From contig CAOJKG010000007.1 in the NCBI GenBank assembly GCA_948437815.1, forward strand, positions 1 to 21,326: 21,326 bases of DNA, read 5' to 3'. A program made the position numbers and the translations under genes. This DNA is from an uncultured Mycoplasmatota bacterium (GTDB lineage Bacteria > Bacillota_I > Bacilli_A > RF39 > UBA660). Positions 1 through 7,016 of this stretch are shown here, piece by piece. The notes beneath the pieces were generated by a model. That model worked only from the letters and a program-made list of their open reading frames with translations, did not search any database and was not told where the DNA came from. Position 1 is the first letter of the stretch, and each line of letters begins with the position of its first letter.

Positions 1-430
1 TTAAAGTATGTAATTTCTTTTGGATTAATTCCATTCTCTTTTCTTTAAATAAAATGTAATACTCAGTATCAACAACATTATATTCGGCACTCATAAACAT
101 ATTAGCCTTATTAATATCTTCCATAATTAATTTCTTTTGAATTTGACTGGTGTTATTATCGTTATATAATATTTGGAGTTGTGATAAATAAACCCCTATA
201 TCTACTGGTCTATCAGCGATTATTAACCAAAATTCAAAACTTATAGAATTGTAAAAATTTCTTAAATTACCAATAATCGCATTCTGTAAGCCTTGATCGG
301 ATATAAAAATATTTCTTGGGTGGACTTTTACTCCGGTTACAAATTCCCCATTATCTAATTGAATCATTCCATTTAATATTTGTCTGATTGGTAGCCAATC
401 TTCACTATATTTATAACTACTCTTCGCCAT
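1..430 (-). CDS. VirB4-like conjugation/T4SS ATPase, N-terminal part (runs off the left edge)
   Basis: This is an open frame of 143 codons from an ATG at 430-428, with no in-frame stop before the window edge. It begins MAKSSYKYSEDWLPI and has the stretch FVTGVKVHPRNIFISDQGL followed by an amphipathic helix (QNAIIGNLRNFYNSI). That pattern is usual in the N-terminal domain of Gram-positive VirB4/TraE-type ATPases, where a PrgI-family gene lies directly upstream, as it does here. The Walker motifs would lie beyond the window, so ATPase identity rests on this region and on gene order. The ATG overlaps the end of the PrgI-like gene by 14 bases, which suggests translational coupling. A weak AAAGGATG site precedes it. 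The family powers substrate transfer and pilus biogenesis at the inner face of the membrane. Confidence 0.72.
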   Translation of the reverse strand, partial: MAKSSYKYSEDWLPIRQILNGMIQLDNGEFVTGVKVHPRNIFISDQGLQNAIIGNLRNFYNSISFEFWLIIADRPVDIGVYLSQLQILYNDNNTSQIQKKLIMEDINKANMFMSAEYNVVDTEYYILFKEKRMELIQKKLHTL

Positions 431-722
431 TATAACACCATCCTTTCCATAAATAATGTCTTTGCTCACTATAAAATGTATAGACATTTGTAATAAATTG
501 TAAAACGTTATGATAATATGGGACTGGCATTACTAAAAAACCTGTTATTAATGCTGGACATAATATCAATAACATTATTCCTACTTTAGTACTATGGATT
601 GTCATTAATAAAATTAATGTAATACCAACTCCAGAACCAAATAATATTAAATCAGTCATTGTAAAAAAACCTAATATTAACATTGATTTTTTAGAGTTAG
701 CTGGAATTAAATAATTATTCAA
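417..722 (-). CDS. PrgI/VirB3-like small membrane protein of a T4SS
   Basis: This is a small protein of about 101 aa with two hydrophobic segments (roughly residues 14-33 and 38-60). It ends in a basic and aromatic tail with HYLWKGWCYN, resembling the (K/R)YxWxGW tail of PrgI-family proteins of Gram-positive conjugation systems, counterparts of VirB3. These proteins sit in the membrane and work with VirB4, which is encoded immediately downstream and overlapping. Start choice: an in-frame GTG at 731 overlaps the AGGAG Shine-Dalgarno (735-731) and cannot be used with it. The TTG at 722 lies 8 bases past that site and is preferred. An extended -10 promoter lies just upstream, so this gene appears to start its own transcription unit. 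The family call is by size, topology, tail motif and neighbour. Confidence 0.72.
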   Translation of the reverse strand: MNNYLIPANSKKSMLILGFFTMTDLILFGSGVGITLILLMTIHSTKVGIMLLILCPALITGFLVMPVPYYHNVLQFITNVYTFYSEQRHYLWKGWCYNGEE

Positions 723-748
723 ACTAATCACTCCTATTTTACTTATTT

Positions 749-757
749 ATTATAACA
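749..757 (-). promoter_or_regulatory. Extended -10 promoter for the PrgI-VirB4 unit
   Basis: Read on the minus strand this is TG-T-TATAAT, with the -10 hexamer at 754-749 and the TG at 757-756. There is no clear -35, as expected for an extended -10 promoter. It lies about 27 bases before the TTG start and just downstream of a terminator, so it would restart transcription inside the T4SS locus. Confidence 0.55.
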
Positions 758-804
758 TAATTACTTTTAAAGGGGTAGATGTATTTTTAATATTTATTTA
801 AATT

Positions 805-833
805 AAAAAAAGAAAAGTACTTTTATACTTATC
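805..833 (-). terminator. Intrinsic terminator after the 182-aa gene
   Basis: On the minus strand, arms GAtAAGTA and TACTTtTC (one mismatch, loop TAAAAG) are followed by seven T. The TAA stop of the upstream gene (831-829) lies inside the first arm. The stem is short and AT-rich, so termination may be partial and allow readthrough into the PrgI-VirB4 unit. Confidence 0.5.
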
Positions 834-1377
834 TTTTCATTGTATCTGTAGTAATTCGATAATTTAATTCACTAATTCTCATTATAATACTTTCTTCTAA
901 TTGTTTTAATTCATTATAATTTGATATAGACATTAAGCCACTTTTCTTAATTGCTATTAAATGTAAGTGTCTTTTTAATAATGTATTTATTATATTTAAA
1001 GAACTAGATATTTTACTTAAATAAGCATTATCTGGGTTTATTCTAGCCATATTTATAATTCTATTTTTTAGTTCTTCTAATCCACTTCTATATGCACTAT
1101 CAAGTAAAGAACTTTCTTTAATTCTATCTTGTATACTTAATCTATTATTATTTAGTATAGAATTTTTTAATGTTTCTAAAAATGAAAGAGACACTAACTT
1201 ACCATTATATAAAACATGTAATAAATAATTTTCTGTACCTTCTTCTTTGATAAATCCTTCTATTGTTTGTTTTATATTATTTATTTCATTTTGAAATACT
1301 TGATATGTTTCAATTTCATTTTTATCATCTGAAATGCTACTAGAGGTCCAATTTCTAACTTTACTCACAAATGACAT
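829..1377 (-). CDS. Uncharacterised helical protein within the T4SS locus (182 aa)
   Basis: I do not recognise this family. The protein is 182 aa, has no signal peptide or membrane segment, and is rich in Glu, Lys, Ile, Leu and Asn. It looks almost wholly alpha-helical, with heptad-like stretches near residues 20-45, 80-110 and 150-175. Its start overlaps the stop of the VirB6-like gene by one base (TAATG), so translation is coupled to it, and a terminator follows its stop. Position between VirB6-like and PrgI-like genes suggests a cytoplasmic accessory or assembly factor of the secretion machine, perhaps one that meets the cytoplasmic tail of the VirB6-like protein. That role is inference from position only. 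Confidence 0.6.
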   Translation of the reverse strand: MSFVSKVRNWTSSSISDDKNEIETYQVFQNEINNIKQTIEGFIKEEGTENYLLHVLYNGKLVSLSFLETLKNSILNNNRLSIQDRIKESSLLDSAYRSGLEELKNRIINMARINPDNAYLSKISSSLNIINTLLKRHLHLIAIKKSGLMSISNYNELKQLEESIIMRISELNYRITTDTMKR

Positions 1378-3503
1378 TATTTTTTCTCTTTAGCCTTTCT
1401 TCGTTCTTGTTCAAGTGTAATTTCCTGTTGTATAACAGCAGCATCTCTTTTCAATTCTTTAGATAAATCTGAAGATTGATCGATTGTTAAACTTGATAGT
1501 CCAGTTGGATACTTAGCTTTTACATTTGCCAAATCTGCTATAGAAGGGTCGTCTTCTAAACGTTTTTTTAATAAATCAAATTGTGATGCTGTTTCTGACA
1601 TTTCTACACTAGCTTCTTTCTGAATTTGAAACTTTTGATCTCCTGTTACAGGATCAAAAGTTTGAATCATATATTGGCTATTAAAAGCTCCTTCTGTCAT
1701 ACTTTTATTTGCAACTTTTGATAAATTTTTTCCTAATTCTTTAATTCGCACTTGCATTTCGTTATTTAATTCATCTGCTAAAATTGCATCATCAGCGTCA
1801 CCAGTATTTTTTAAAGTTTGTATTAAAGCCTCTATAGCACTTAAGGATGTAGTATCATCAATATCTACATGTCTTCCGCCTGAATAATTTATTGTCCTAG
1901 GAGCACTACCACCATTAAGCAAACTAAACATATATTTTTTATCTTTAACAAAGCCTTCAGTTTTAGATTTAACAGCATCAGCATTTTGAGTAATTGCATT
2001 TATTGCCTCTAAAGTTTTTTGTTGAGCTTCAAAACCACCTGACTTCCAAGCTTCGAAATCTTTTTCTTTATCTTTACGCCATTCATTTAAGTATTTTAAA
2101 TTGCCTCCAGCTGCTTTAACTTTAGCGCGCTTTGCTAAAGTATCAGATGCTGCTTTCCCTGCTGCTTTAGGCATATCACCAAACTTTTCAACTTTATTTC
2201 CATGCCATAAACCTCTAGCTCCAGCACCCATTCCTGCTTTAAAAGCATTGAATCCTTTTTTAAAGCCATGATTATCTTTATCATTAGCTGCTGTTCTAAT
2301 CATTGCTGTTGCGCCGCCTCCAAGCGTTGCTGTCATCATGCCTATTCCTTTCATTAATGACTTACCATATTTTCCAGCATCTAAACCTGTAATCTCTTTG
2401 ATAATTTCTGGAGCTTGTTTAACAAATAATATTATACCTATTATTATTAACGCTTGTGCTATTAATAAAATATCTAGTCTTGCAGAACCGCTAAATACTG
2501 TTCCAAAAATGTCATTTATACTAGCTGTAACAGTACTAATTAGGAATACTGCAAAATATAAAATAGCAATTCTTATAAACACTTCAGTAAATGTTGACAT
2601 TGTCGCTTTTAACCAATTACTAAACACTTTTTTGGTCTGTTCATTTGGCATGATTCGCGCAAATATTGGTATTGGAGCTATAACCTCATAAACTGCTAGT
2701 TTTACTAACCTCAGTGCCATATCTAAACAATATTGCAATAAAACAAATAAAACAAATATACCTGCAGCTGGTGCTATTAAGATGTAATAGTTAACTTCAC
2801 CTTTTAAAATGCTAGGTCCTACTCTTGCTAAAGCCCAAAACGTTGTGGCATCCCTTGCTTCATCCCATAAATCACCAAAAGTCGTACCTTTGTTATCAAC
2901 TTCTATTATTTTACAAGTTTCTCCAGATTCTGAGACTCCATTGCTTTCTTCTGCTTTGGTATCGCAAAATTCAGGATTAGCATGTAAAAATGCCTTAAAA
3001 ACGCCTTCTGACATTATGTAACCGCCATCTCTTATAGTTTGGGCTGGATCAGAAGTACCACTACCAGCAGCCCCAACAATAATTTTTCCAATAGTATTAT
3101 TTATTAATAATGAATTTTGAAAATCAAAAGCAAACTCAAAAATTGTTGGTAATAATGCAATTAATGCTACTGATATTATAACATCCTTAATAATGTTAAC
3201 TGGCGATTGTTTTCCTTTTAATGCCTCATCTGGATTAACCATAGATTTCAAAAGAGAATATGCTATTAAGAATAACATAACTACTCCTATAATTATATAG
3301 ATTCTATTTACCAAATCTCCTATAAACTTATCATCAATTAGTTTTCCACCTTGCGCTAAAACCAAAAAAATTTGGTATACATAACTAACAAAAGAATAAA
3401 TAATACAATCTAAGGTTAATAAAATTCCATAAAAGAAAGATACAATTCCATCTAAAATATCTTGGCCCCATGAAAAAGGATTCCACCATACACCTAAAAA
3501 CAT
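1377..3503 (-). CDS. VirB6/TrbL-like polytopic T4SS membrane protein
   Basis: This 708-aa protein has an N-terminal half with about six or seven hydrophobic segments (approximate residues 22-50, 66-86, 105-126, 239-260, 265-283, 304-328, 344-362). A predicted extracytoplasmic loop (about 127-238) holds two Cys (180 and 197). A charged C-terminal tail of roughly 340 residues is rich in Lys, Glu and Ala. The segment APIPIFARIMPN (276-287) resembles the conserved stretch after the central helices of Gram-positive TrbL/VirB6 channel components. Proteins of this type form part of the inner-membrane translocation channel. The ATG at 3503 follows a GAAAGGAAAAATAATT site. The gene sits 15 bases after the third pilin-like gene and is coupled to the next gene. 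A long inverted repeat lies in the coding region at 1629-1663. Confidence 0.75.
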   Translation of the reverse strand: MFLGVWWNPFSWGQDILDGIVSFFYGILLTLDCIIYSFVSYVYQIFLVLAQGGKLIDDKFIGDLVNRIYIIIGVVMLFLIAYSLLKSMVNPDEALKGKQSPVNIIKDVIISVALIALLPTIFEFAFDFQNSLLINNTIGKIIVGAAGSGTSDPAQTIRDGGYIMSEGVFKAFLHANPEFCDTKAEESNGVSESGETCKIIEVDNKGTTFGDLWDEARDATTFWALARVGPSILKGEVNYYILIAPAAGIFVLFVLLQYCLDMALRLVKLAVYEVIAPIPIFARIMPNEQTKKVFSNWLKATMSTFTEVFIRIAILYFAVFLISTVTASINDIFGTVFSGSARLDILLIAQALIIIGIILFVKQAPEIIKEITGLDAGKYGKSLMKGIGMMTATLGGGATAMIRTAANDKDNHGFKKGFNAFKAGMGAGARGLWHGNKVEKFGDMPKAAGKAASDTLAKRAKVKAAGGNLKYLNEWRKDKEKDFEAWKSGGFEAQQKTLEAINAITQNADAVKSKTEGFVKDKKYMFSLLNGGSAPRTINYSGGRHVDIDDTTSLSAIEALIQTLKNTGDADDAILADELNNEMQVRIKELGKNLSKVANKSMTEGAFNSQYMIQTFDPVTGDQKFQIQKEASVEMSETASQFDLLKKRLEDDPSIADLANVKAKYPTGLSSLTIDQSSDLSKELKRDAAVIQQEITLEQERRKAKEKK
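1629..1663. repeat. Near-perfect inverted repeat inside the VirB6-like gene
   Basis: The left arm (1629-1646) and right arm (1648-1663) pair over 16 bp, with a 2-base bulge in the left arm and a one-base centre. The outer arm is AAACTTTTGATC against GATCAAAAGTTT, and the inner part is CCTGT against ACAGG. It encodes residues around 613 of the VirB6-like protein (QTFDPVTGDQKF). No T-run follows on the coding strand, so it is not an ordinary terminator. Confidence 0.75.
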
Positions 3504-3518
3504 AATTATTTTTCCTTT

Positions 3519-3842
3519 CTAATTTATTCCGCAAGTTGTAGCACTATATATGCCTAATACTTCAAATAAAAATTCTATTAACATTGGTAAAACAAATATT
3601 ATTGCCGCAATTATTATTCTTTTTATTGTGTTCATTGTTGCTTTTTTTATAGCATCTTGATTACTTGATGCAATTGCTTTTGCATATTCTATAATTGTTA
3701 GTACTAATAATATTATTAGTGCTATATATTTTATTAAATTAAATGCAAATTGTAAATAGTATGCTGGAGGTTTATTAGCACTATCTTTAGGATTTCCTAA
3801 ATAACTTTCACAACCTTTTGTAGTATCAAAATCTAAATCTAT
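3519..3842 (-). repeat. Duplicated C-terminal module, copy 1
   Basis: This encodes the last 107 residues and stop of pilin-like protein C. It matches 4738-5061 in protein at 99 of 107 positions by hand count, and also closely in DNA. The differences are mostly single bases, many at third codon positions. Confidence 0.85.
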
Positions 3843-4715
3843 ATCTGCTTTAAAGCCTAGATACTCATCTTTTAATGTTTCTTCTGAAACTCCTAAGTTT
3901 GTTTCCGCTTGATTTACATTGCTTCCTTGCTGCATTTGTAGTTTCTTACATTCCTCTTCATCAAATACATCGTTATCTTCTTCATCTTTACAAATAGCTT
4001 CTATTTTTTGCTGGGTATCATTATATACATCTTGGATGTTCGTTTGTGTAGGATCTTTTTGGCCAACATTGCTTATAAGACTTCCTGTGTAATAATACAT
4101 GGTATGAATTTTACCTTCTGAACCATCATGATTAGCAGTTTTTCTATATTCGCTTAAATATTTTCGTATGGTTGGACATGTATCATTATTGTAATCTCCA
4201 TAATTATTTCCACAAGCGTATAAATCATATCGTGTTTTTATTTCATTTGGAACAAATATATTCCATTTTCCTGTTTCAATGGTTCGTTCAAGAACCATCA
4301 TTTGACTAGGACAAACTAGTTCTTTATTATTTTCTTTAATAGCATTTAATCCCTGTGAAACGTCGCTTAAAAGAATCGATGGCATATAAGTATATTGACT
4401 TTCTATTCCTGGAATAAAACTATTAAAATTAACAAAATAATCTATAGCGTTTTGTTCATATAAAAATGTTACTCTTTTATCATTTAAGTCATTATTATAT
4501 ATTGAATAATATTCTATTTCTCCTAGGCTTGGCATAGTTGTTCCTACTCCATAAAATGTTACATTAAGATATTTTTTCCAAGAATCATTGCCATTACTAT
4601 AAGTTCCATTATCATTGTATATACATGTAATCGTCCCTTGTTCCCATGCTATAACTTTTGAAGGAAATACTAAAAAAGTTAAAAACATTAAAATATAAGA
4701 AATTTTTATTTTCAT
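3519..4715 (-). CDS. Secreted pilin-like T4SS protein C: ectodomain plus VirB2/TrbC-like hairpin
   Basis: This 398-aa protein starts at an ATG with a strong AAAAGGAGG site. A signal peptide (about residues 1-23, ending FPSKVIAW) leads into an extracellular domain of about 265 residues with CIYN just after cleavage, a CP at about 135, and acidic coiled stretches near 230-290. The C-terminal module (292-398) has Cys302 in TTKGCESYLGNP, TM1 (about 319-345), a basic cytoplasmic loop (AKAIASSNQDAIKKATMN), TM2 (about 365-389) and a final Cys in TTCGIN. The two-helix hairpin resembles VirB2/TrbC pilin subunits, but the large ectodomain is not part of classical pilins. The module is about 93% identical to that of the upstream gene while the ectodomain is not. 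It may be a surface-exposed pilus or adhesin component. Function is inferred from topology and position. Confidence 0.62.
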   Translation of the reverse strand: MKIKISYILMFLTFLVFPSKVIAWEQGTITCIYNDNGTYSNGNDSWKKYLNVTFYGVGTTMPSLGEIEYYSIYNNDLNDKRVTFLYEQNAIDYFVNFNSFIPGIESQYTYMPSILLSDVSQGLNAIKENNKELVCPSQMMVLERTIETGKWNIFVPNEIKTRYDLYACGNNYGDYNNDTCPTIRKYLSEYRKTANHDGSEGKIHTMYYYTGSLISNVGQKDPTQTNIQDVYNDTQQKIEAICKDEEDNDVFDEEECKKLQMQQGSNVNQAETNLGVSEETLKDEYLGFKADIDLDFDTTKGCESYLGNPKDSANKPPAYYLQFAFNLIKYIALIILLVLTIIEYAKAIASSNQDAIKKATMNTIKRIIIAAIIFVLPMLIEFLFEVLGIYSATTCGIN

Positions 4716-4737
4716 AGTTTTCCTCCTTTTATTTTTA

Positions 4738-5061
4738 TTATTTTATACCACAAGTAGTAGAACTATATATGCCTAATATTTTAAATAAAAATTCTATTAA
4801 CATTGGTAAGACAAATATTATTGCCGCAATTATTATTCTTTTTATTGTATTCATTGTTGCTTTTTTTATCGCGTCTTGATTACTTGATGCGATTGCTTTT
4901 GCATATTCTATAATTGTTAGTACTAATAATAGTATTAGTGCTATATACTTTATTAGATTAAATGCAAATTGTAAATAGTATGCTGGTGGCTTATTGACAT
5001 TGTCTTTTGGATTTCCTAAATAGCTTTCACAACCTTTGGTAGTATCAAAATCAATGTCTAT
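4738..5061 (-). repeat. Duplicated C-terminal module, copy 2
   Basis: This encodes the last 107 residues and stop of pilin-like protein B and is the partner of 3519-3842. The match falls away sharply upstream of the module, where the two ectodomains differ, which marks a modular boundary near IDxDFDTTKGCE. Confidence 0.85.
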
Positions 5062-5979
5062 ATTTGATTCAAAGCCTCCAGGATCGTTATCTACTCCCTC
5101 ATTCATATTTCCTGTATGATCACCATAATTATCTGCTAGTTCTTTATCTGTTGTTAATTCATATAATCTCTCTGAGAAGCTCTTTTCTATTAAATAGAGA
5201 TTATTACTAGCTATGCAAGCAAAAGTGTTATGCTCCATTTGTGCATTATTTTGATTGTATATTTTACTTACCTGATCTATTGGCAAAATAATAGTATAAT
5301 CTATACCTTTATCTGTTTGAAGTCTTGCTACAACATCAGTATTTCCTATTAGAATTTTTTGGCCAGATTTTTCTCCCTTATCACTAAAATAAACTTTAAA
5401 GTATTTCTCACCATTATCGTATATAGAAAAATTAGCTGTTATGCCTTCAACATTTTTTAAAGTATCATTTTTTATATGATAATCACATTCTTTATTTAAA
5501 TTAGGCTTGGGCGCTGGAGTTTCATTACCAGAATTGTTAAATAAAAGCGTATCTCCTTCTGCTACATTAGTACTGTATGCTCCACTATTTAATGATGTAT
5601 CCTCTACTGGAGTAATTGTATAATTTTCATAATTAAAAGCAAGATATGGACAAACTTTTTTTTCATAATACTGTTTCATGTTATCAGCAGTAAAATTATC
5701 TCCAACTGACATTATCGTTGAATAAACACTATTATCTTTAACACTGAAAGTCGTTACATTAAGATGAGTTTTAACATTGCTTTCTGTAACATCACTAGAG
5801 CCATTTGTCGCGATATACCTCTTAATCGTATTGTCATCATAATAAGCTACACGATACTTCAAATATACTGTTTCATCTATTATTTTTGCATTATAATCAC
5901 AGCGCATTACTACATTAGCTGCATAAGTATTTAAATTAAATAAAAAGAAGGTTATAAATGCAATTAAGATTTTTTTCAC
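4738..5979 (-). CDS. Secreted pilin-like T4SS protein B: long ectodomain plus VirB2/TrbC-like hairpin
   Basis: The preferred start is GTG at 5979, giving 413 aa. It follows AAAGGGGGA by 6 bases and lies 2 bases after the upstream stop, and it begins directly with the signal peptide MKKILIAFITFFLFNLNTYA. An upstream ATG at 6006 lacks such a site. The mature ectodomain (about 21-306) seems to hold two related units, one starting MRCDYN and one CDYHIKNDT. Each has aromatic-rich, strand-like stretches, and CPYL lies between them. The C-terminal module has Cys317, TM1 (334-360), a basic loop, TM2 (380-404) and Cys410, and is nearly identical to that of protein C. Expected topology is signal peptide, ectodomain outside, hairpin in the membrane. 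The exact role is unknown; a pilus-tip, adhesin or channel-shielding role is conjecture. Confidence 0.62.
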   Translation of the reverse strand: MKKILIAFITFFLFNLNTYAANVVMRCDYNAKIIDETVYLKYRVAYYDDNTIKRYIATNGSSDVTESNVKTHLNVTTFSVKDNSVYSTIMSVGDNFTADNMKQYYEKKVCPYLAFNYENYTITPVEDTSLNSGAYSTNVAEGDTLLFNNSGNETPAPKPNLNKECDYHIKNDTLKNVEGITANFSIYDNGEKYFKVYFSDKGEKSGQKILIGNTDVVARLQTDKGIDYTIILPIDQVSKIYNQNNAQMEHNTFACIASNNLYLIEKSFSERLYELTTDKELADNYGDHTGNMNEGVDNDPGGFESNIDIDFDTTKGCESYLGNPKDNVNKPPAYYLQFAFNLIKYIALILLLVLTIIEYAKAIASSNQDAIKKATMNTIKRIIIAAIIFVLPMLIEFLFKILGIYSSTTCGIK

Positions 5980-5981
5980 TA

Positions 5982-6860
5982 TTATTCCCCCTTTAATGTA
6001 CTGCATACATTATTATTAGGGTCTAGCATACATTTAGTACAATCCCAAAATGTGCCATTATATACATCACTATTGTCAATTAGTTTAACTACTAGATTTA
6101 AAATAGTTGGAATAAAGAAAACTATAATTCCTGCGATTACTCTTACTGCTAGAGTTTTTATAGATTTTTTTATTTCATCATCTTTACTAGTTATTACAGC
6201 TTTGCCAAGATCTATACTTCCAAAAATTATTAACATTATAGGTATTAAAATTTTTAATACAAAAAATACCCATCCTAATGTTGTAAATACACCTTGAACT
6301 GGACCTTTACAAAATATTTCGGGATTAAAGTCTTCTCCTGAATTAAGATAAAGCTCTTTTACTTCATTCATCTTTTTTCGTGCTTCTTCACATTTAGCGT
6401 CATCTTGGTAACCAAAATTTGTTGGATCACAATACTTTTCAGCATCTTTTTTTGCTTGTACATACCTACTATCTTTTTCATAGTCTTCACTTTCAGAAGG
6501 ATTATCTTGCTCTGTAGAACCATTTGGTTTCCAAGTTGTTCCTTCTGTTGATAAATTTCTATTTACAGGATGTTTATTATCATTAGATCCGCTTAAACTA
6601 ATATTAGTAATTTGATTATTAGCTGATTCTGTATAAATTTCGCTTGGACAAGTATCTCCTATTGATATTGTAATTCCAGATTTTATAGAAATGGTATTAT
6701 TAGGGTCATTTACAGTGCAACTAGAACCAGTTTTGCATGTAATTGTATATTTATAAGGAAAGTTGGCTGGTTCATTGTATATACATGTAGCTGCTTCTAC
6801 TTTGTTTATATAAATAAAAACTATTAAAACACTAAATAATATATATTTTAAATTTTTCAT
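5982..6860 (-). CDS. Secreted pilin-like T4SS protein A: ectodomain plus VirB2/TrbC-like hairpin
   Basis: The preferred start is ATG at 6860 (292 aa), 5 bases after GGAGG. An ATG at 6875 would place that site inside the gene. A signal peptide of about 23 residues ends KVEA. The mature protein starts ATCIYN, has CPSEIY near residue 71, then a charged helical stretch (125-180). Cys184, TM1 (about 195-217), a loop with GKAVITSKDDEIKKS (219-233), TM2 (241-260) and Cys274/277 follow. The loop aligns with AKAIASSNQDAIKKA of proteins B and C, so all three hairpins are homologous, but this one is much more divergent. The gene heads the operon and is preceded by its promoter. It is the best candidate for the ancestral pilin-like subunit of the locus, by inference. 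Confidence 0.65.
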   Translation of the reverse strand: MKNLKYILFSVLIVFIYINKVEAATCIYNEPANFPYKYTITCKTGSSCTVNDPNNTISIKSGITISIGDTCPSEIYTESANNQITNISLSGSNDNKHPVNRNLSTEGTTWKPNGSTEQDNPSESEDYEKDSRYVQAKKDAEKYCDPTNFGYQDDAKCEEARKKMNEVKELYLNSGEDFNPEIFCKGPVQGVFTTLGWVFFVLKILIPIMLIIFGSIDLGKAVITSKDDEIKKSIKTLAVRVIAGIIVFFIPTILNLVVKLIDNSDVYNGTFWDCTKCMLDPNNNVCSTLKGE

Positions 6861-6913
6861 AAACTCCTCCAACATCTAGATAATTTTATACATGATTAAA
6901 ACTATTCATAGTA

Positions 6914-6922
6914 ATTATAACA
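6914..6922 (-). promoter_or_regulatory. Extended -10 promoter of the T4SS-like operon
   Basis: On the minus strand this is TG-T-TATAAT (-10 at 6919-6914, TG at 6922-6921), with no good -35. It lies about 54 bases before the preferred start of protein A, in the intergenic region shared with the divergent murC promoter. Confidence 0.55.
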
Positions 6923-6962
6923 TTCTTTATGGCAAAAAACTAGATAAAATATTTATTTTTTG

Positions 6963-6992
6963 TTGCTTATTAATTATTTTTAAGTATATAAT
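6963..6992 (+). promoter_or_regulatory. Promoter of murC
   Basis: The -35 is TTGCTT at 6963-6968 and the -10 is TATAAT at 6987-6992, with 18-base spacing. The start codon follows 24 bases later with AGAGGTGG as ribosome binding site. Confidence 0.6.
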
Positions 6993-7016
6993 ATAGTAAA
7001 GCTTAGAGGTGGATTT

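Noticed and set aside
1..3. TTA at the left edge, which reads TAA on the minus strand and could end the VirB4-like frame
   Set aside because: From the ATG at 430 the frame puts the last full codon at 4-2, so this TAA is out of frame and the gene stays open.
2338..2691. Plus-strand frames of 70-120 codons opposite the VirB6-like gene, and similar ones opposite pyk and clpC
   Set aside because: They mirror hydrophobic or biased coding on the other strand, lack ribosome sites and resemble no family.
6876..7016. Integration site or mobile-element boundary between the T4SS-like locus and murC
   Set aside because: No tRNA, direct repeat or terminal inverted repeat is seen; the gap is explained by two divergent promoters.
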